DNA of 64,000 nucleotides from Symsagittifera roscoffensis. Lineage: Eukaryota; Xenacoelomorpha; Acoela; Convolutidae. This document shows positions 10,128 through 18,868 of this stretch, piece by piece. Within the stretch, counting starts at the first letter, position 1, and each line of letters begins with the position of its first letter. A program made the position numbers and the translations under genes. The notes beneath the pieces are model-generated. The model was given only the letters and a program-made list of their open reading frames with translations, was not told the DNA's origin and made no database searches. The stretch covers positions 16,135,018 to 16,199,017 of the forward strand of contig NC_087067.1 in the NCBI RefSeq assembly GCF_963678635.1, given 5' to 3'.

Positions 10128-10925
10128 GTGCCTATCAGTCTACAAGACAAGGTAGATAAAGAAATTCATCGGCTGATAAACGAAAGTCATATCGTAAAAT
10201 TACAAGAGTGCTCGGATAAGTATTTCGTCTCTCCTACAGTGATTACAGTAAAAAAAGACGGAAGTATCAAATTAGCACTGGAATCAAGAGAATTGAACAA
10301 GCAGGTACACAAGAACAAGTACCAAATGCCGAATATTGACGAACTAGTAGACGGAATAAGTCAGATAATCGCTGAAAGAAAAGCGGGTAATGTATATTTT
10401 ACAACGTTGGATTTCACATATGCGTACCGACAAGTTTCATTAGAACAAAAGACAAGCGAGCAATGCAATTTTTCACTAGTCGACGGAAAGTCCAGGGGAA
10501 CATATCGTTTTAAAAACGGATTTTACGGGCTTACGTCAATGCCGGCGGAATTCCAAAAAGTCATTGATAATTTACTGAAGGAATTCCCTCAAGCTAACGC
10601 GTTCATCGACGATATTTTAATTGCTTCAAAAGGAACTAAGATCGAGCACATTGCGTTAGTGGAAAAGATATTGAAAAAGCTGGACGTTTCTAATGTCGCG
10701 TTAAAATTACGAAAATGTGAATTTGCGAAAACCGAGTGCGAGTGGCTCGGATATTGGATTGGGGAAAATGGCATCGCGCCTCTAGTAAGAAAAACACAAG
10801 CGATAGAGGACCTGAAAAACCCAAAATCTCGAAAACAGTTGATGTCTTTAATGGGTTCAATGCACAGTTTACACAACTTTTTGCCTAAACTCGCGGAAGT
10901 AAGCGCACCATTAAACCATTACTAA
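10128..10925 (+). CDS. reverse transcriptase domain, intact core
   Basis: 265 codons cover fingers to thumb: VTVKKDG-like ITVKKDGSIKLALESRELNK, TTLDFTYAYRQVSL, FKNGFYGLTSMPAEFQ, and AFIDDILIAS with the catalytic pair D161-D162 in an FIDD version of the Y-x-D-D box. It then shows WLGYWI and LMGSMHSLHNFLPK. These are Ty3/gypsy RT blocks in order. It stops after APLNHY just before RNase H. Of the three elements in the window, only this one shows an intact RT core. Confidence 0.9.
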   Translation: MPISLQDKVDKEIHRLINESHIVKLQECSDKYFVSPTVITVKKDGSIKLALESRELNKQVHKNKYQMPNIDELVDGISQIIAERKAGNVYFTTLDFTYAYRQVSLEQKTSEQCNFSLVDGKSRGTYRFKNGFYGLTSMPAEFQKVIDNLLKEFPQANAFIDDILIASKGTKIEHIALVEKILKKLDVSNVALKLRKCEFAKTECEWLGYWIGENGIAPLVRKTQAIEDLKNPKSRKQLMSLMGSMHSLHNFLPKLAEVSAPLNHY

Positions 10926-10949
10926 GTCAAAATAACGATTTTGTCTGTA

Positions 10950-11400
10950 CGCCCGTTCGCGAAAATGCGTTCCAACAATTAAAGTTGCTCGTGGAAAACA
11001 TTGTCGAATTACGACATTTCGACATTCACCGTGAAATTAGAACTATTTGTGATGCTAACCACGATGGCCTAGGGGCCGTAATAGAACAGTATTGCGCCTC
11101 CGGCTGGCATCCGTTTTCGTTTGCATCCAGATATCTTAATGTGGCTGAGAAAAAGTACTCTACCAATGAATTAGAATTACTCGCGGTAGTGTGGGCTACG
11201 GAACGTTTTCGAAATTATACATGGCCGGTTTTTCATGGTTATATCGGATCACAAGGCACTACTTACATTCTTAAGTTCTTCACCGAAGGGAAATAAAACG
11301 TTTTTCAGCCGATTAACTCGATGATACGATCGACTAGTGCCATATGATTTTAAAGTTGAACATGGACAGGGGTCAAAAATGGGAATGGCAGACTATTTGT
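10950..11400 (+). pseudogene. RNase H domain, frameshifted at its end
   Basis: Frame 10985-11296 gives TICDANHDGLGAVIEQ (catalytic D), FASRYLNVAEKKYSTNELEL (catalytic E within NELELLAVVWA) and then loses the expected TDHK segment. The following frame resumes with PYDFKVEHGQGSKMGMADYL and SRFP, the usual end of the Ty3 RNase H region. So one indel lies near 11240-11330. Confidence 0.8.
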
Positions 11401-11705
11401 CTCGGTTTCCGTCCGCAGAGGCACCCGAGACAATTCATTATGATGAAAGTTTTACAGTAGCGAAAATAAAAATGATAAAAACAGCATTGAAGCCTAAGGA
11501 TCAAATGAAGCCTAGGGGTCAGAAAGTGAATAAAATTAGGCCAAAACCGACGGTAGAGGGCAATCAGTCATGTTTCGACACAACGAAAACAGTTCCATCC
11601 AATGGGAATAAAAGAAAAGGTGAATATGCAAATACTCACCGTGAGCGCAAACGCTCAACAGAGGGCGTGCTTACATGCAACCGGCGGTTAACCAATCAGC
11701 ATTGA
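11337..11705 (+). pseudogene. RNase H-integrase linker, truncated
   Basis: After ADYLSRFP a basic linker rich in Lys and Pro follows, ending at a stop near 11703. The integrase zinc-binding and catalytic segments expected next are absent. Bases 11706-11830 hold no recognisable coding sequence. Confidence 0.6.
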
Positions 11706-11830
11706 GATATTTGCATACCGGCGGAAATATGCAAATAACGAAGAAAAAAATTCAGACGTTGTTCTCAATATGTAAATTCCAGTTGCAAACCTTCAATTTT
11801 GAGTAATATGAGTAATTTAAATATAAAAAC

Positions 11831-12421
11831 ATGATTCATTCGCCTGAAAAAAATGACCCAGCAACTTCCGCCATTGTTAACACATCGACCAACTCTGGAG
11901 ATGTAAGCCTCAACGTTGTATTTAATCGGTTAAATCAACCACCCAGTGTCAGTTCGGATTCAGGTAGTGAACTAATACCACCTGAAAAACTTGTTAAAAA
12001 ACAGACTAATTCTAAAACGTTGAACACGATCATCTCGTTTCCCCACCAGTTCCCCGGTTTATCCTACCCACTTGTACAGAATGACAAATGGATTTACTCT
12101 ATAGTGCTATCAAACAGTAAAATCATTAAAAAGATTGAACGGCCGGAAGTCCTGAGTTTGAAATTGATAGAAGCAAATATAGAAAAAGATCCAATTATGA
12201 AAACCATCAGGGATACAATCAGAGACAAGAACCCACGAGCCACGGAGCTAACTTATCTGCAGGAAAATGAAAACTATAAGTATGGTGTAAGAATATCCCG
12301 TGCGCTCAGCGCGTTACGTTTTGTGCCTCAATCTAAGACTAAGATAACGCCTTTTGAAGCCTATCATGGAAGAGAAGCGAATACGGCTCTGCGAAATCGA
12401 CTAATTCTAAAAACAGACTAA
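11831..12421 (+). pseudogene. integrase-flanking remnant, first copy of tandem duplication
   Basis: A 196-codon frame includes the pre-integrase segment EKDPIMKTIRDTIRDKN and then jumps to ITPFEAYHGREANTALRN, which normally lies after the integrase catalytic core. The core (HHCC finger and D,D35E) has been deleted between them. The last about 400 bp are repeated in the next frame. Confidence 0.7.
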
Positions 12422-12809
12422 TTCTACAACGTTGAACACTATCATCTCGTTTCCCCACCAGTTCCCCGGTTTATCCTACCCACTTGTACAGAATGACAAA
12501 TGGATTTACTCTATAGTGCTATCAAACAGTAAAATCATTAAAAAGATTGAACAGCCGGAAGTCCTGAGTTTGAAATTGATAGAAGCAAATATAGAAAAAG
12601 ATCCAATTATGAAAACCATCAGGGATACAGTCAGAGACAAGAACCCACGAGCCACGGAGCTAACTTATCTCCAGGAAAATGAAAACTATAAGTTTGGAGT
12701 AAGGATATCCCGTGCGCTCAGCGCGTTACGTTTTGTGCCTCATTCTAAGACTAAGATAACGCCTTTTGAAGCCTATCATGGAAGAGAAGCGAATACGGCT
12801 CTGCGAAAT
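11999..12809 (+). repeat. 412-bp internal tandem duplication in the element
   Basis: The segment starting near AAACAGACTAATTCTAAAACG at 11999 recurs 412 bp downstream from about 12411 and ends with CTGCGAAAT at 12809. The two copies differ at about ten positions. The first copy is followed by a short repeat of CGACTAATTCTAAAAAC, suggesting slippage at the junction. Confidence 0.85.
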
Positions 12810-13439
12810 TTAACGAAAAAACCATCATTGAAAAATCTAAATTGGAACACTGTTGTTAACCAGAAGTTATCTTGTTTAGACAAGACGGGAAATCTCCCGG
12901 ATGTAGAGCTAACCCTGGATTGGGAGAAGAGGAGCGATTTGGTATACGCCCCAGAGAATAGGAAAACCCCAATCATTTTGGATGACGAGGAATTAGCCGA
13001 AACGGATCCCAAGGCTCAGGAAGTAGCTGATCCCAAGGAAGTAAGACTTGTACCTAAAGCGCCAGCATGGCTCAAAAAGCATAAGACCAGTTCAACGACA
13101 GTCTACCAAAGGATTGGAAAAACGGATCCGAAGGACGCAAGAAAGTATAAACGTTTACCATTGAAAATTAAAAAATTAACTAAGCATACGGTGCAAATGA
13201 AAAAAGGGTCGTTACTAAGGCGAAGTGGTGTTTCTTTTAGATCGGCGGCTGAAGAAAGCCTAATTGAGGATAGAAGTGATGCGTGCACCCCAGGTCCTAG
13301 TAAAAGCGTAAAAAGTACCCCGGGCCGAAGTGAACCCACGAAGTGTAAAAGAAGAGCCGAAAAGGATCGAGTCGAGATGGAAAACGCGCGAAAATCGATG
13401 AAACACCGTATAATAGAATACAGTACGGACGAGAGCTAG
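12432..13439 (+). CDS. integrase C-terminal region and tail ORF
   Basis: A 335-codon open frame repeats the pre-integrase segment, then FEAYHGREANTALRN, then KLSCLDKTGNLPD and a long charged, basic tail ending in EYSTDES. The tail would correspond to the integrase C-terminus and 3' end of pol in this family. No D,D35E residues are present, so no integrase activity is expected. Confidence 0.65.
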   Translation: MNTIISFPHQFPGLSYPLVQNDKWIYSIVLSNSKIIKKIEQPEVLSLKLIEANIEKDPIMKTIRDTVRDKNPRATELTYLQENENYKFGVRISRALSALRFVPHSKTKITPFEAYHGREANTALRNLTKKPSLKNLNWNTVVNQKLSCLDKTGNLPDVELTLDWEKRSDLVYAPENRKTPIILDDEELAETDPKAQEVADPKEVRLVPKAPAWLKKHKTSSTTVYQRIGKTDPKDARKYKRLPLKIKKLTKHTVQMKKGSLLRRSGVSFRSAAEESLIEDRSDACTPGPSKSVKSTPGRSEPTKCKRRAEKDRVEMENARKSMKHRIIEYSTDES

Positions 13440-13818
13440 GACGACGAAGATAGCGAGTGGGAAATTGAAAAGAACAAACCGGTGAGGATTACGGCGAGCG
13501 GGGGAGAAAATGTACCGTCGGGAACGGACAGGGAGATATCACCGAGAACCGTCAGTGGAAAACGAAGAAAAGGCGAGGCAGCGACGAGAAAATCAACGCG
13601 ACAGAGACGCGGAGTTGACAAAATGGGGGGAGTTATGATCCATCGAATAGAGCACAAGTGATGACAAGAGTAAGAAACCTTAAGAGAGGTTTGGCAGGTG
13701 TGCCTGAAAATTCAATTTAAACTAAAATTTAACTAGTAACATGAACCTATAGCAAAAGAAACGATGAGTTGATAAATTTTATATCTACGCTCTAAAATTT
13801 ATTTGTGGTTGCCCGAAA

Positions 13819-14075
13819 GAGATAGGGACCAGTTTTGAGTTTATGTAAGAGCTATCAATTTGTTTGAGATAGGAACCAGTTCTGAGTTTATGTAAGTGCT
13901 ATCAATTTGTTCCTTCTGTCTGGGGACCTGCTGTCGTGACCTTGCGATCTCTAATGTCCGATGTGATCTGAAATAAGACAGTGCAGTAAGATTTCGATTT
14001 GATGCCTAACAGTTGCCTACATTTAAACTTAACAAACAAACCTTTTTCGACATTATACATTTACGAACTTCAACA
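13819..14075 (+). repeat. 3' LTR of the 5.85-kb element
   Basis: 257 bp, same start and end as the 5' LTR with about four differences (for example GTAAGAGC for GTAAGTGC). It is followed by GTTT, the right target-site duplicate. Confidence 0.85.
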
Positions 14076-14416
14076 GTTTGTTCACATGATAAAGATGAAA
14101 ATAAAGATGAAATATGATCTTATAGATTAAAGAGACTTAGACCATTTCACCAAAGTAGAATTTAATTGACAATAAAAATGAATAACAGCTCGCTTCGCTT
14201 GTTTTTGATAGGCGGATTTTTGATCAAATTTCAAGGTCTTATGAAATGTGAAATGTAGTCCATATGTGAACTTTATGGAGACGCTTTTCAAGCTAAGCTC
14301 CATTTAAGGCGAAATTTAATTTTTGTAAAATTTTATTAATATTAAGCTTGAAAAAATTGTCTCATTCAAAACTATAACAATTTGTACAATCTGAAATTTA
14401 AATCATTCAGTTTGAC

Positions 14417-14485
14417 CTTGACCTTGTGTTTGTAGTAGCTGGGTTCTAAGTGAACATACACTCGGGCCAGTTGATCGAACAGAAT
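14417..14485 (-). CDS. exon, VWD domain strand (ILFDQLARVYVHL)
   Basis: Twenty-three codons in phase 0, ILFDQLARVYVHLEPSYYK then HKVK, ending at donor AAG|GTCAAA. I/V-L-F-D-x3-R-V-x-V-x-L-x-P-x-Y is the conserved VWD strand pair before GLCG, which starts the next exon. The assigned acceptor AAG lacks a pyrimidine tract because a SINE begins about 25 bp upstream. Confidence 0.65.
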
Positions 14486-14509
14486 CTTCACTTCATTCAC
14501 ATTCCTTTG

Positions 14510-14640
14510 GGGAGCGGTGGTGAAGTGGTTACGTCTCCGCCTCTCAATCGAAAGAGCGGATGATCGAGGCCCACCATGATCCGTGCTCGTTGCTTGAGGG
14601 TGAAGCAGCCCAAAAAAAAACCAAAACAATTTAATGTAGT
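14510..14640 (+). mobile_element. probable tRNA-derived SINE
   Basis: The segment GGAGCGGTGGTGAAGTGG (A-box-like) is followed about 40 bp later by GATGATCGAGGCCC (B-box-like, GGTTCGANNCC type). A tail containing AAAAAAAAACC comes next. The spacing and boxes match the tRNA head of a SINE transcribed by RNA polymerase III. It lies against exon 14485-14417 of the VWD gene. The right end is uncertain. Confidence 0.55.
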
Positions 14641-14738
14641 TCTTAAACAGGGGCACAACAGCGGTTCACCGTGATGAGCTGTACAGCTCTTGTGTTGGTC
14701 CTTTCCCTGTGGATAAATGGTCTTAATCTTTAACTCAC

Positions 14739-14784
14739 TGCCAAGAACAAACTGCTCAATCTGGCCGCAATCACACTGTTGGTG
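14739..14784 (-). CDS. 46-bp micro-exon of the VWD domain
   Basis: Bounded by a strong acceptor TTTTGTTTGCAG and a strong donor GCA|GTGAGT. It completes a split alanine codon from the previous exon and encodes TNSVIAARLSSLFLA, keeping phase for the next exon. In VWD domains this would be the strand before the LFD segment. Confidence 0.6.
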
Positions 14785-15014
14785 CTGCAAACAAAACTTA
14801 TTCGATCAGCAGGAAAAAAAACGCTCACCTAAATTGAGCTTGAGCATTTGATAAAATGACTGACGTAAAGATTGAGAATGCTTCAAACTGAAAACGTAAA
14901 TTTTACATCAATTTTTTTTTGAAAATTGCCTTTTTTTTGAAGAATATGGATGGTTCAATAAAGAAAAAAATGGGTTGAAATCCGAAAAACTTGAAAGAAT
15001 TTCTATAAACATAC

Positions 15015-15217
15015 GCAAATGGCAGTGCACTTTCATCCATCGTGTTTCCATTTATTGTGATTGTCTCTCCCAAATACACACTTTCCCCACTCCCACTGTC
15101 TCCCATGATGATAGCTGTGATGTACTTCTTGCATCCGTAGATTCCATTTGAGTGACAGTTGCAGTGGCCCATTTAAATGATGAAGTCACACTTGAAGTTG
15201 TCTGCACTGTTGCTCGC
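15015..15217 (-). pseudogene. exon, VWD domain middle, with in-frame TAA
   Basis: After acceptor TTTTTTAG the phase-0 reading is ASNSADNFKCDFII, a TAA at 15175-15173, then MGHCNCHSNGIYGCKKYI, TINGNTMDESALPFA and donor GTATGT. F-x-V..C..C-x-K..I and VNG...LPF are VWD features on both sides of the stop in one frame. There is no alternative splice site between them that would remove the stop and keep phase. Confidence 0.75.
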
Positions 15218-15575
15218 CTAAAAAACAGATTCATAGAAAAACTTTGGCTTGAATTTTTTCTATCGCTGAAAAAATTAAAAGAAAATTTCAGATTTTCGGC
15301 GCTTGCTCATGACTCGTTCTGAAAAAAAACTGAAAAACATCTTCTTGTTTTGATCCAGAAGCGCGAAAAAAAGCAAACCATCGACGGAAAGTTTATTTCA
15401 ATCAGATTTTTTCCCCGGATATTTGAGATGTTTCTTTTGGGCACTTTCTGTTGCAATATCCATAATGTTCCGACTTTTCGGGAAAAAAAAACTGTGGCGA
15501 GTGCTCGGAGTGCGCGGGGAACTTTGACGTTATTCATTTTTTGGAAACCCCGTTATTGCGGATGTTAAAACTGAC

Positions 15576-15714
15576 CTGAGCTAAAATGTAATCGCAGTAT
15601 CCAGGGTATAGGTAGTCTAGTCCGTCGAAGTTCGTGAAGTTGCCGTGACCTTTGACCTCACATACTCCTTCACAGTTGTGGTGAGTACAGTCCCAGTGAC
15701 CTCCGCCGCAAGTG
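15576..15714 (-). CDS. exon, N-terminal VWD domain
   Basis: Begins after TTCATCAG and encodes STCGGGHWDC, CEGVCEVKGHGNFTNFDG and LDYLYPGYCDYILAQ, ending at donor CAG|GTCAGT. C-x-V-x-G-x-x-x-x-T/N-F-D-G followed by Y-x-F/Y-x-G-x-C-x-Y-x-L-A is the start signature of VWD. The W-x-C motif before it is the end of a preceding VWC-type segment, so upstream exons once existed. Confidence 0.85.
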
Positions 15715-15828
15715 CTGATGAAAGCAGAACAAAATATCATTTTTTATTTAAAAAATATATATATATTTTTTAAACTTGATACCAAACCACTTTTCGAATT
15801 CGTTCATTTCTTCCATTCCGAAGAGCAA

Positions 15829-15911
15829 GCTACTATGGCCGAGTGGTTAAGGCGTTGGACTTAAGTTCCAATGGACGGTAGTCCTCCTGGGTTCGAACCC
15901 CAGTGGTAGCA
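15829..15911 (+). tRNA. tRNA-Leu (anticodon UAA)
   Basis: Cloverleaf seen directly: acceptor GCTACTA pairs with TGGTAGC, D-arm region GGCCGAGTGGTTAAGG contains the A box, and anticodon stem TTGGA/TCCAA encloses loop CTTAAGT with anticodon TAA. The long variable arm GGACGGTAGTCC is typical of leucine and serine tRNAs. The T-arm CTGGGTTCGAACCCCAG contains a perfect B box. A T-run at 15931-15936 can end polymerase III transcription. It lies upstream of and opposite to the VWD gene. Confidence 0.95.
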
Positions 15912-16262
15912 TATTCTTCGCTTTCTTCTGTTTTTTGAAAGTTTTCTTGAGCCCAAATTAGTTTATTGTTTCGATCACCTCCTTATATGGTATCTAAGAT
16001 TTGCCGTTTGTGAAAGTAAGACAAAAGTTTCCGTCAACTAATTCTGAAAAAAAATGTTTACTTCGTTTCAAAAACAATTGTTATCGGAAACTTCTGTTCT
16101 ACTTTCACAGCCGGCAAATTTTTTTACCATAAGGAGGTGATCAAAACAACGAAACTACTTTAGGCTCGAGTACAATTTCTTTATAAAAATAGAAGAAAGC
16201 CAGTAATCTGCTAGACCCCATGAGGACAATCGTTCATTGGGCTCTTTTCCAGTTCCCCCCTT
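15840..16262. repeat. long imperfect inverted repeat that includes the tRNA gene
   Basis: CTTTCTTCTG...GATCACCTCCTTATATGGTA on the left (15921-15998) matches in inverted orientation TACCATAAGGAGGTGATC...AGAAGAAAG on the right (16128-16199), with a spacer of about 100 bp. The homology continues outward on both sides: left into the tRNA gene and right into a degraded inverse copy of it. This is an inverted duplication, not a simple hairpin transposon. Confidence 0.8.
16200..16262 (-). pseudogene. decayed tRNA-Leu copy in inverted orientation
   Basis: Reading the minus strand gives CCCAATGAACGATTGTCCTC followed by ATGGGGTCTAGCA. This aligns with TCCAATGGACGGTAGTCCTC and the 3' end of the intact tRNA-Leu. 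About 8 bases of the T-arm are missing and the B box is lost, so it should not be transcribed as a tRNA. Confidence 0.7.
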
Positions 16263-16770
16263 TCAAAATACCGAGTTTTATGTTTGTTTTACGTGTTATT
16301 ACGTCTAAATGCGTGATGTTACGCTGTAAAGTATGAAGAACAAATCTGTTCAGAACTATCGATTTGTTCACCACGCCAAATTTCATTACATTGGGAAAAC
16401 TTTATTACAAAAATGGGTAATTTTGGCTTCTTTCAATCAATCAAAAATTACGCTAAAAGTGATTTCAATTGATGAACAAGTTAAATCAAAATAAGTCTCT
16501 CTAACAACCCAAAAGCTCAATTTTTAAACTTTATCAAGTTAAATAGGAATTTTGAGCTTTTCAAAAACTGCCATTGAACCTCGCAGAGTTTCAAATAGGA
16601 AGAAACGCTCACGATTGGCGGATGCAGTCATTGCACCATAAAAACTCAAAATTGCGAAAACCCATACAGCGGAGCAGCAGTTTTATAGAGCCGTAAAGTC
16701 AATTCAAGAAGATTCAAACGAGTTGTCTAATTTTGAGTCAAAAACTAATTTTTTATAACGTATTTAATAA
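16263..16770. other. no gene seen
   Basis: AT-rich spacer between the inverted tRNA duplication and the large retroelement. I find neither a conserved exon nor a repeat shared with the rest of the window. Confidence 0.5.
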
Positions 16771-17180
16771 TGGAACCTGATCTAAACTATATTTTATGAT
16801 TGGATAAATTAGATATTTTACCACTGTAAAGTATTTAATATTAACCAATCATGATCCATCTAACTAACAACCCACTTATTTGTAAGTGCTGAAATTACTT
16901 GTAATTTCAGCACCAGAGAGATTAGAATTTAACTTAGAAATTAGTTGTCTCTCCAAGAGAACTTCAGCAGCCGCAACAAAAAAGTATACCCTAGATCTAT
17001 TGAGCCTAGCAGAGACTAGTTAAACACCCTGAGACTAGAAAGTGTAAGAGTCAGATTAGGATCGGTATTAGACTAAGAAGTTGCACGAATTTATCCGGCC
17101 GAAAATAAGATAGCGTGACGAGCAGACGGTGTACCCTATCCGAAATTACTCTATGAGTTAACCACATCGGACCTAACTCA
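16771..17180 (+). repeat. 5' LTR of the 18.5-kb element
   Basis: 410 bp, TGGAACCTGATC...CCTAACTCA. It contains a perfect palindrome at 16886-16913. Homologous LTRs occur at 34851-35259 and, inverted, at 55019-55402, 55841-56209, 58969-59352 and 59790-60158, making this a multi-copy family. Confidence 0.9.
16886..16913. promoter_or_regulatory. perfect 13-bp inverted repeat conserved in every LTR
   Basis: GTGCTGAAATTAC, two bases, GTAATTTCAGCAC. The same palindrome is present in all six LTR copies in the window although the flanking LTR sequence has diverged and one copy has a deletion. It could be a protein-binding palindrome or an RNA hairpin. Confidence 0.7.
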
Positions 17181-17182
17181 TC

Positions 17183-17205
17183 TGGTGCGACCATAAGTCT
17201 CGAAC
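17183..17205 (+). promoter_or_regulatory. primer-binding site
   Basis: Two bases after the LTR comes TGGTGCGACCATAAGTC followed by TCGAAC. The TGG start is the complement of a tRNA CCA end, and TCGAAC further on is the complement of a GTTCGA T-loop. So a tRNA 3' end is the intended primer. I cannot name the tRNA; its acceptor would read GCGACCA-like. Confidence 0.7.
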
Positions 17206-18426
17206 AAGACCTTAATAGCTTAGATTTAGCCAAAAATAGATTAGAATTTAGACAAAACATTTTAAAAATGTTATACGATAATAATTTAATCGAAATGTCT
17301 CTAATACTCAATAGATCAGAGCCGCTATTCCGAACGATAACAGAACTACCCGGAATTGGAAGAAGACCTCGAACAAGAGACGACATACGACAAAGTAGAA
17401 ACTTACCATATAGTTTTATGATTGTACGGCAAAAGCCAACACAAACTTTTATATTTAGAATCTTATTAGCAATGAATTTAGATTTTCATTTGCAAACATA
17501 AAATTTTGAAGTCAATCTTCATGATCATTTCAGGCGCTAAACAAAATTATTAATATACAATAACGATTGATTAAAAGATCTCAGATCGTTTTCTTAATTT
17601 CTGCAGCCTTATATAAAACATGTTTGAAAAATATTTATTGAAAATCAAAATAAAAATTAGTAGCAGGACAATAAATTGTTAGTAATCCTAAAATCATCTG
17701 TTGTCCCAGCTTCATCACCTAAACATAACAGCAATCATAAGCTCACTAAAATCATTAAAAAACTAAATCTTTTTCTTAAATAAATTTAAACCAAAATAAA
17801 ATATATTCACTTAATTTTAAAATTAGATCTTCAAGGCTTATCCTTGGATCTTAATAAATTTTCTATTTCATTAAATTTAAAACCTGATCATCAAGGCCTA
17901 TACTTGGATCAAAAAGAACAATTTTTTTCTCCCCCACATACTTAACAAGTGTCTAACGACCTCAAACGTCGATTCACTATCCAACCCTTCCAAAAAAACC
18001 AAGACTAATAGAAATTTTTAAATAAAACTAACCATTCAAATTAGGATAAACAGTGAAGAACTTCGGTTATTCATCCTTCACTTGAACCCTCCTCTTACCA
18101 GACCCAGGATAGATCTTAGACTTAGTAAGCTTAAAATAGTACCTAATGAACTACTTGCGTTCTAATTATACTTGAACCTTGTTGATCGATTTACTATTCT
18201 CCAACCCTTGAACACAATCACTACCCCTAAGTAAGATTAAGTAAGTTAACACCTTAGCTTAGACTAGCCACGAGAAAGTAAAAAATCATTCCTCGGAATC
18301 GATATACTTTTCTCTCCAACCCTAAATAAAAAGACCCAGGTTAAGCTAACCAAAAAATCGTAAGGACTAACAGTCTAAGAAAATAGAAATACCTAACAAC
18401 TTTTTGCATCCCTCATCCTAAACCTT
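17206..18426 (+). other. long leader of the retroelement, no gene seen
   Basis: A 1.2-kb A/T-rich region between the primer-binding site and the first plausible ORF. It contains two similar segments, near 17825-17865 and 17880-17915, with GATC-TCAAGGC-TAT-CTTGGATC. It may carry packaging or splice-donor signals, but I cannot identify them. Confidence 0.4.
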
Positions 18427-18783
18427 ATGTCATTCAAAAATCTAGGAAATAAACAAACAATCGTTTTACACAACAGTGAGATAGATAACAAAAAATACGA
18501 TCTTGTCATCACACCTCATACACAAACAGTTGGATACATTAGAACAAAACGACAAACAATAAAAAGAAAAATTATGAACAAACAAAGACAAATCACACAA
18601 AAAAGATTTTCAAAAAATAGAAACGCATTTTCAGAATCAGAAGCCAGCCATTTAGATGAACTCTACAAATTAAAAGAATCAATTGATAAAAATTGTCCCA
18701 TTCACGATCAGTTATATTTTTCCGATTCAGAAAGAACTTCAAATTCATCAAAAAGAGGAAAAAGAAGAATAAAAAAGCAATAG
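18427..18783 (+). CDS. small basic ORF in the leader (118 aa)
   Basis: Open from ATG to stop with a strongly basic composition: many Lys and Arg, runs such as KRQTIKRKIMNKQRQ, a C-terminal KRGKRRIKKQ and no cysteine pattern. It precedes gag. It could be the matrix-like start of a Gag polyprotein separated by later stops, or a separate accessory protein. Function not recognised. Confidence 0.4.
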   Translation: MSFKNLGNKQTIVLHNSEIDNKKYDLVITPHTQTVGYIRTKRQTIKRKIMNKQRQITQKRFSKNRNAFSESEASHLDELYKLKESIDKNCPIHDQLYFSDSERTSNSSKRGKRRIKKQ

Positions 18784-18868
18784 AAATACAAACCAGTACA
18801 CTTGTATAATTGGAATCAACCAATTAGACACATCGATAGTTATATATTAACAGTCATCAAACAAAAAA

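Larger units (their letters stand above)
8225..14075 (+). mobile_element. Ty3/gypsy LTR retrotransposon, defective (5.85 kb)
   Basis: Two 257-bp LTRs at 8225-8481 and 13819-14075 differ at about four positions, and GTTT directly flanks both ends (8221-8224, 14076-14079), a 4-bp target-site duplication. Between them lie gag with zinc knuckles, protease, RT and RNase H in the Ty3 order, then a region where most of integrase is missing and one remnant is tandemly duplicated. Frames are broken in gag, in RNase H and after it. It inserted into an intron of the VWD gene in the opposite orientation. With LTRs about 1.6% apart it is not very recent, and it can no longer move by itself. Confidence 0.9.
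2986..15714 (-). pseudogene. VWD-C8-TIL-VWC extracellular protein gene, probably broken by two in-frame stops
   Basis: Minus-strand exons encode one classic module of mucin, von Willebrand factor and SCO-spondin type proteins. A VWD domain comes from exons at 15714-15576, 15217-15015, 14784-14739, 14485-14417 and 8026-7830. C8 is at 7303-7032 and TIL at 6594-6325. Further cysteine-rich exons lie at about 4150-3950 and 3147-2986. Intron phases fit from the first through the TIL exon, and most junctions are GT-AG. Such proteins are secreted and use cysteines to form multimers or matrix. Two TAA codons, at 15175-15173 and 7200-7198, fall inside conserved domains, so the locus is probably a pseudogene or null allele. 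Sequencing error remains possible. I find no signal-peptide exon. Because the next gene upstream ends at 37962, the 5' part is either missing or hidden near the retroelement. Confidence 0.75.

Noticed and set aside
14497-14790. 97-codon minus-strand ORF as a single exon
   Set aside because: It runs through the SINE and in a different register from the VWD reading. A 46-bp exon with strong splice sites fits the domain and phases better.
7032-15217. Reassigned genetic code with TAA as sense codon
   Set aside because: Two TAA codons fall in conserved exons of one gene, but the transporter gene has no in-frame TAA and the retroelements contain stops of all three kinds. Pseudogenisation is simpler.
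15921-16199. Simple foldback (MITE) with long TIRs
   Set aside because: The homology extends outward into the tRNA gene and its decayed copy, so an inverted duplication of the tRNA locus explains it better.
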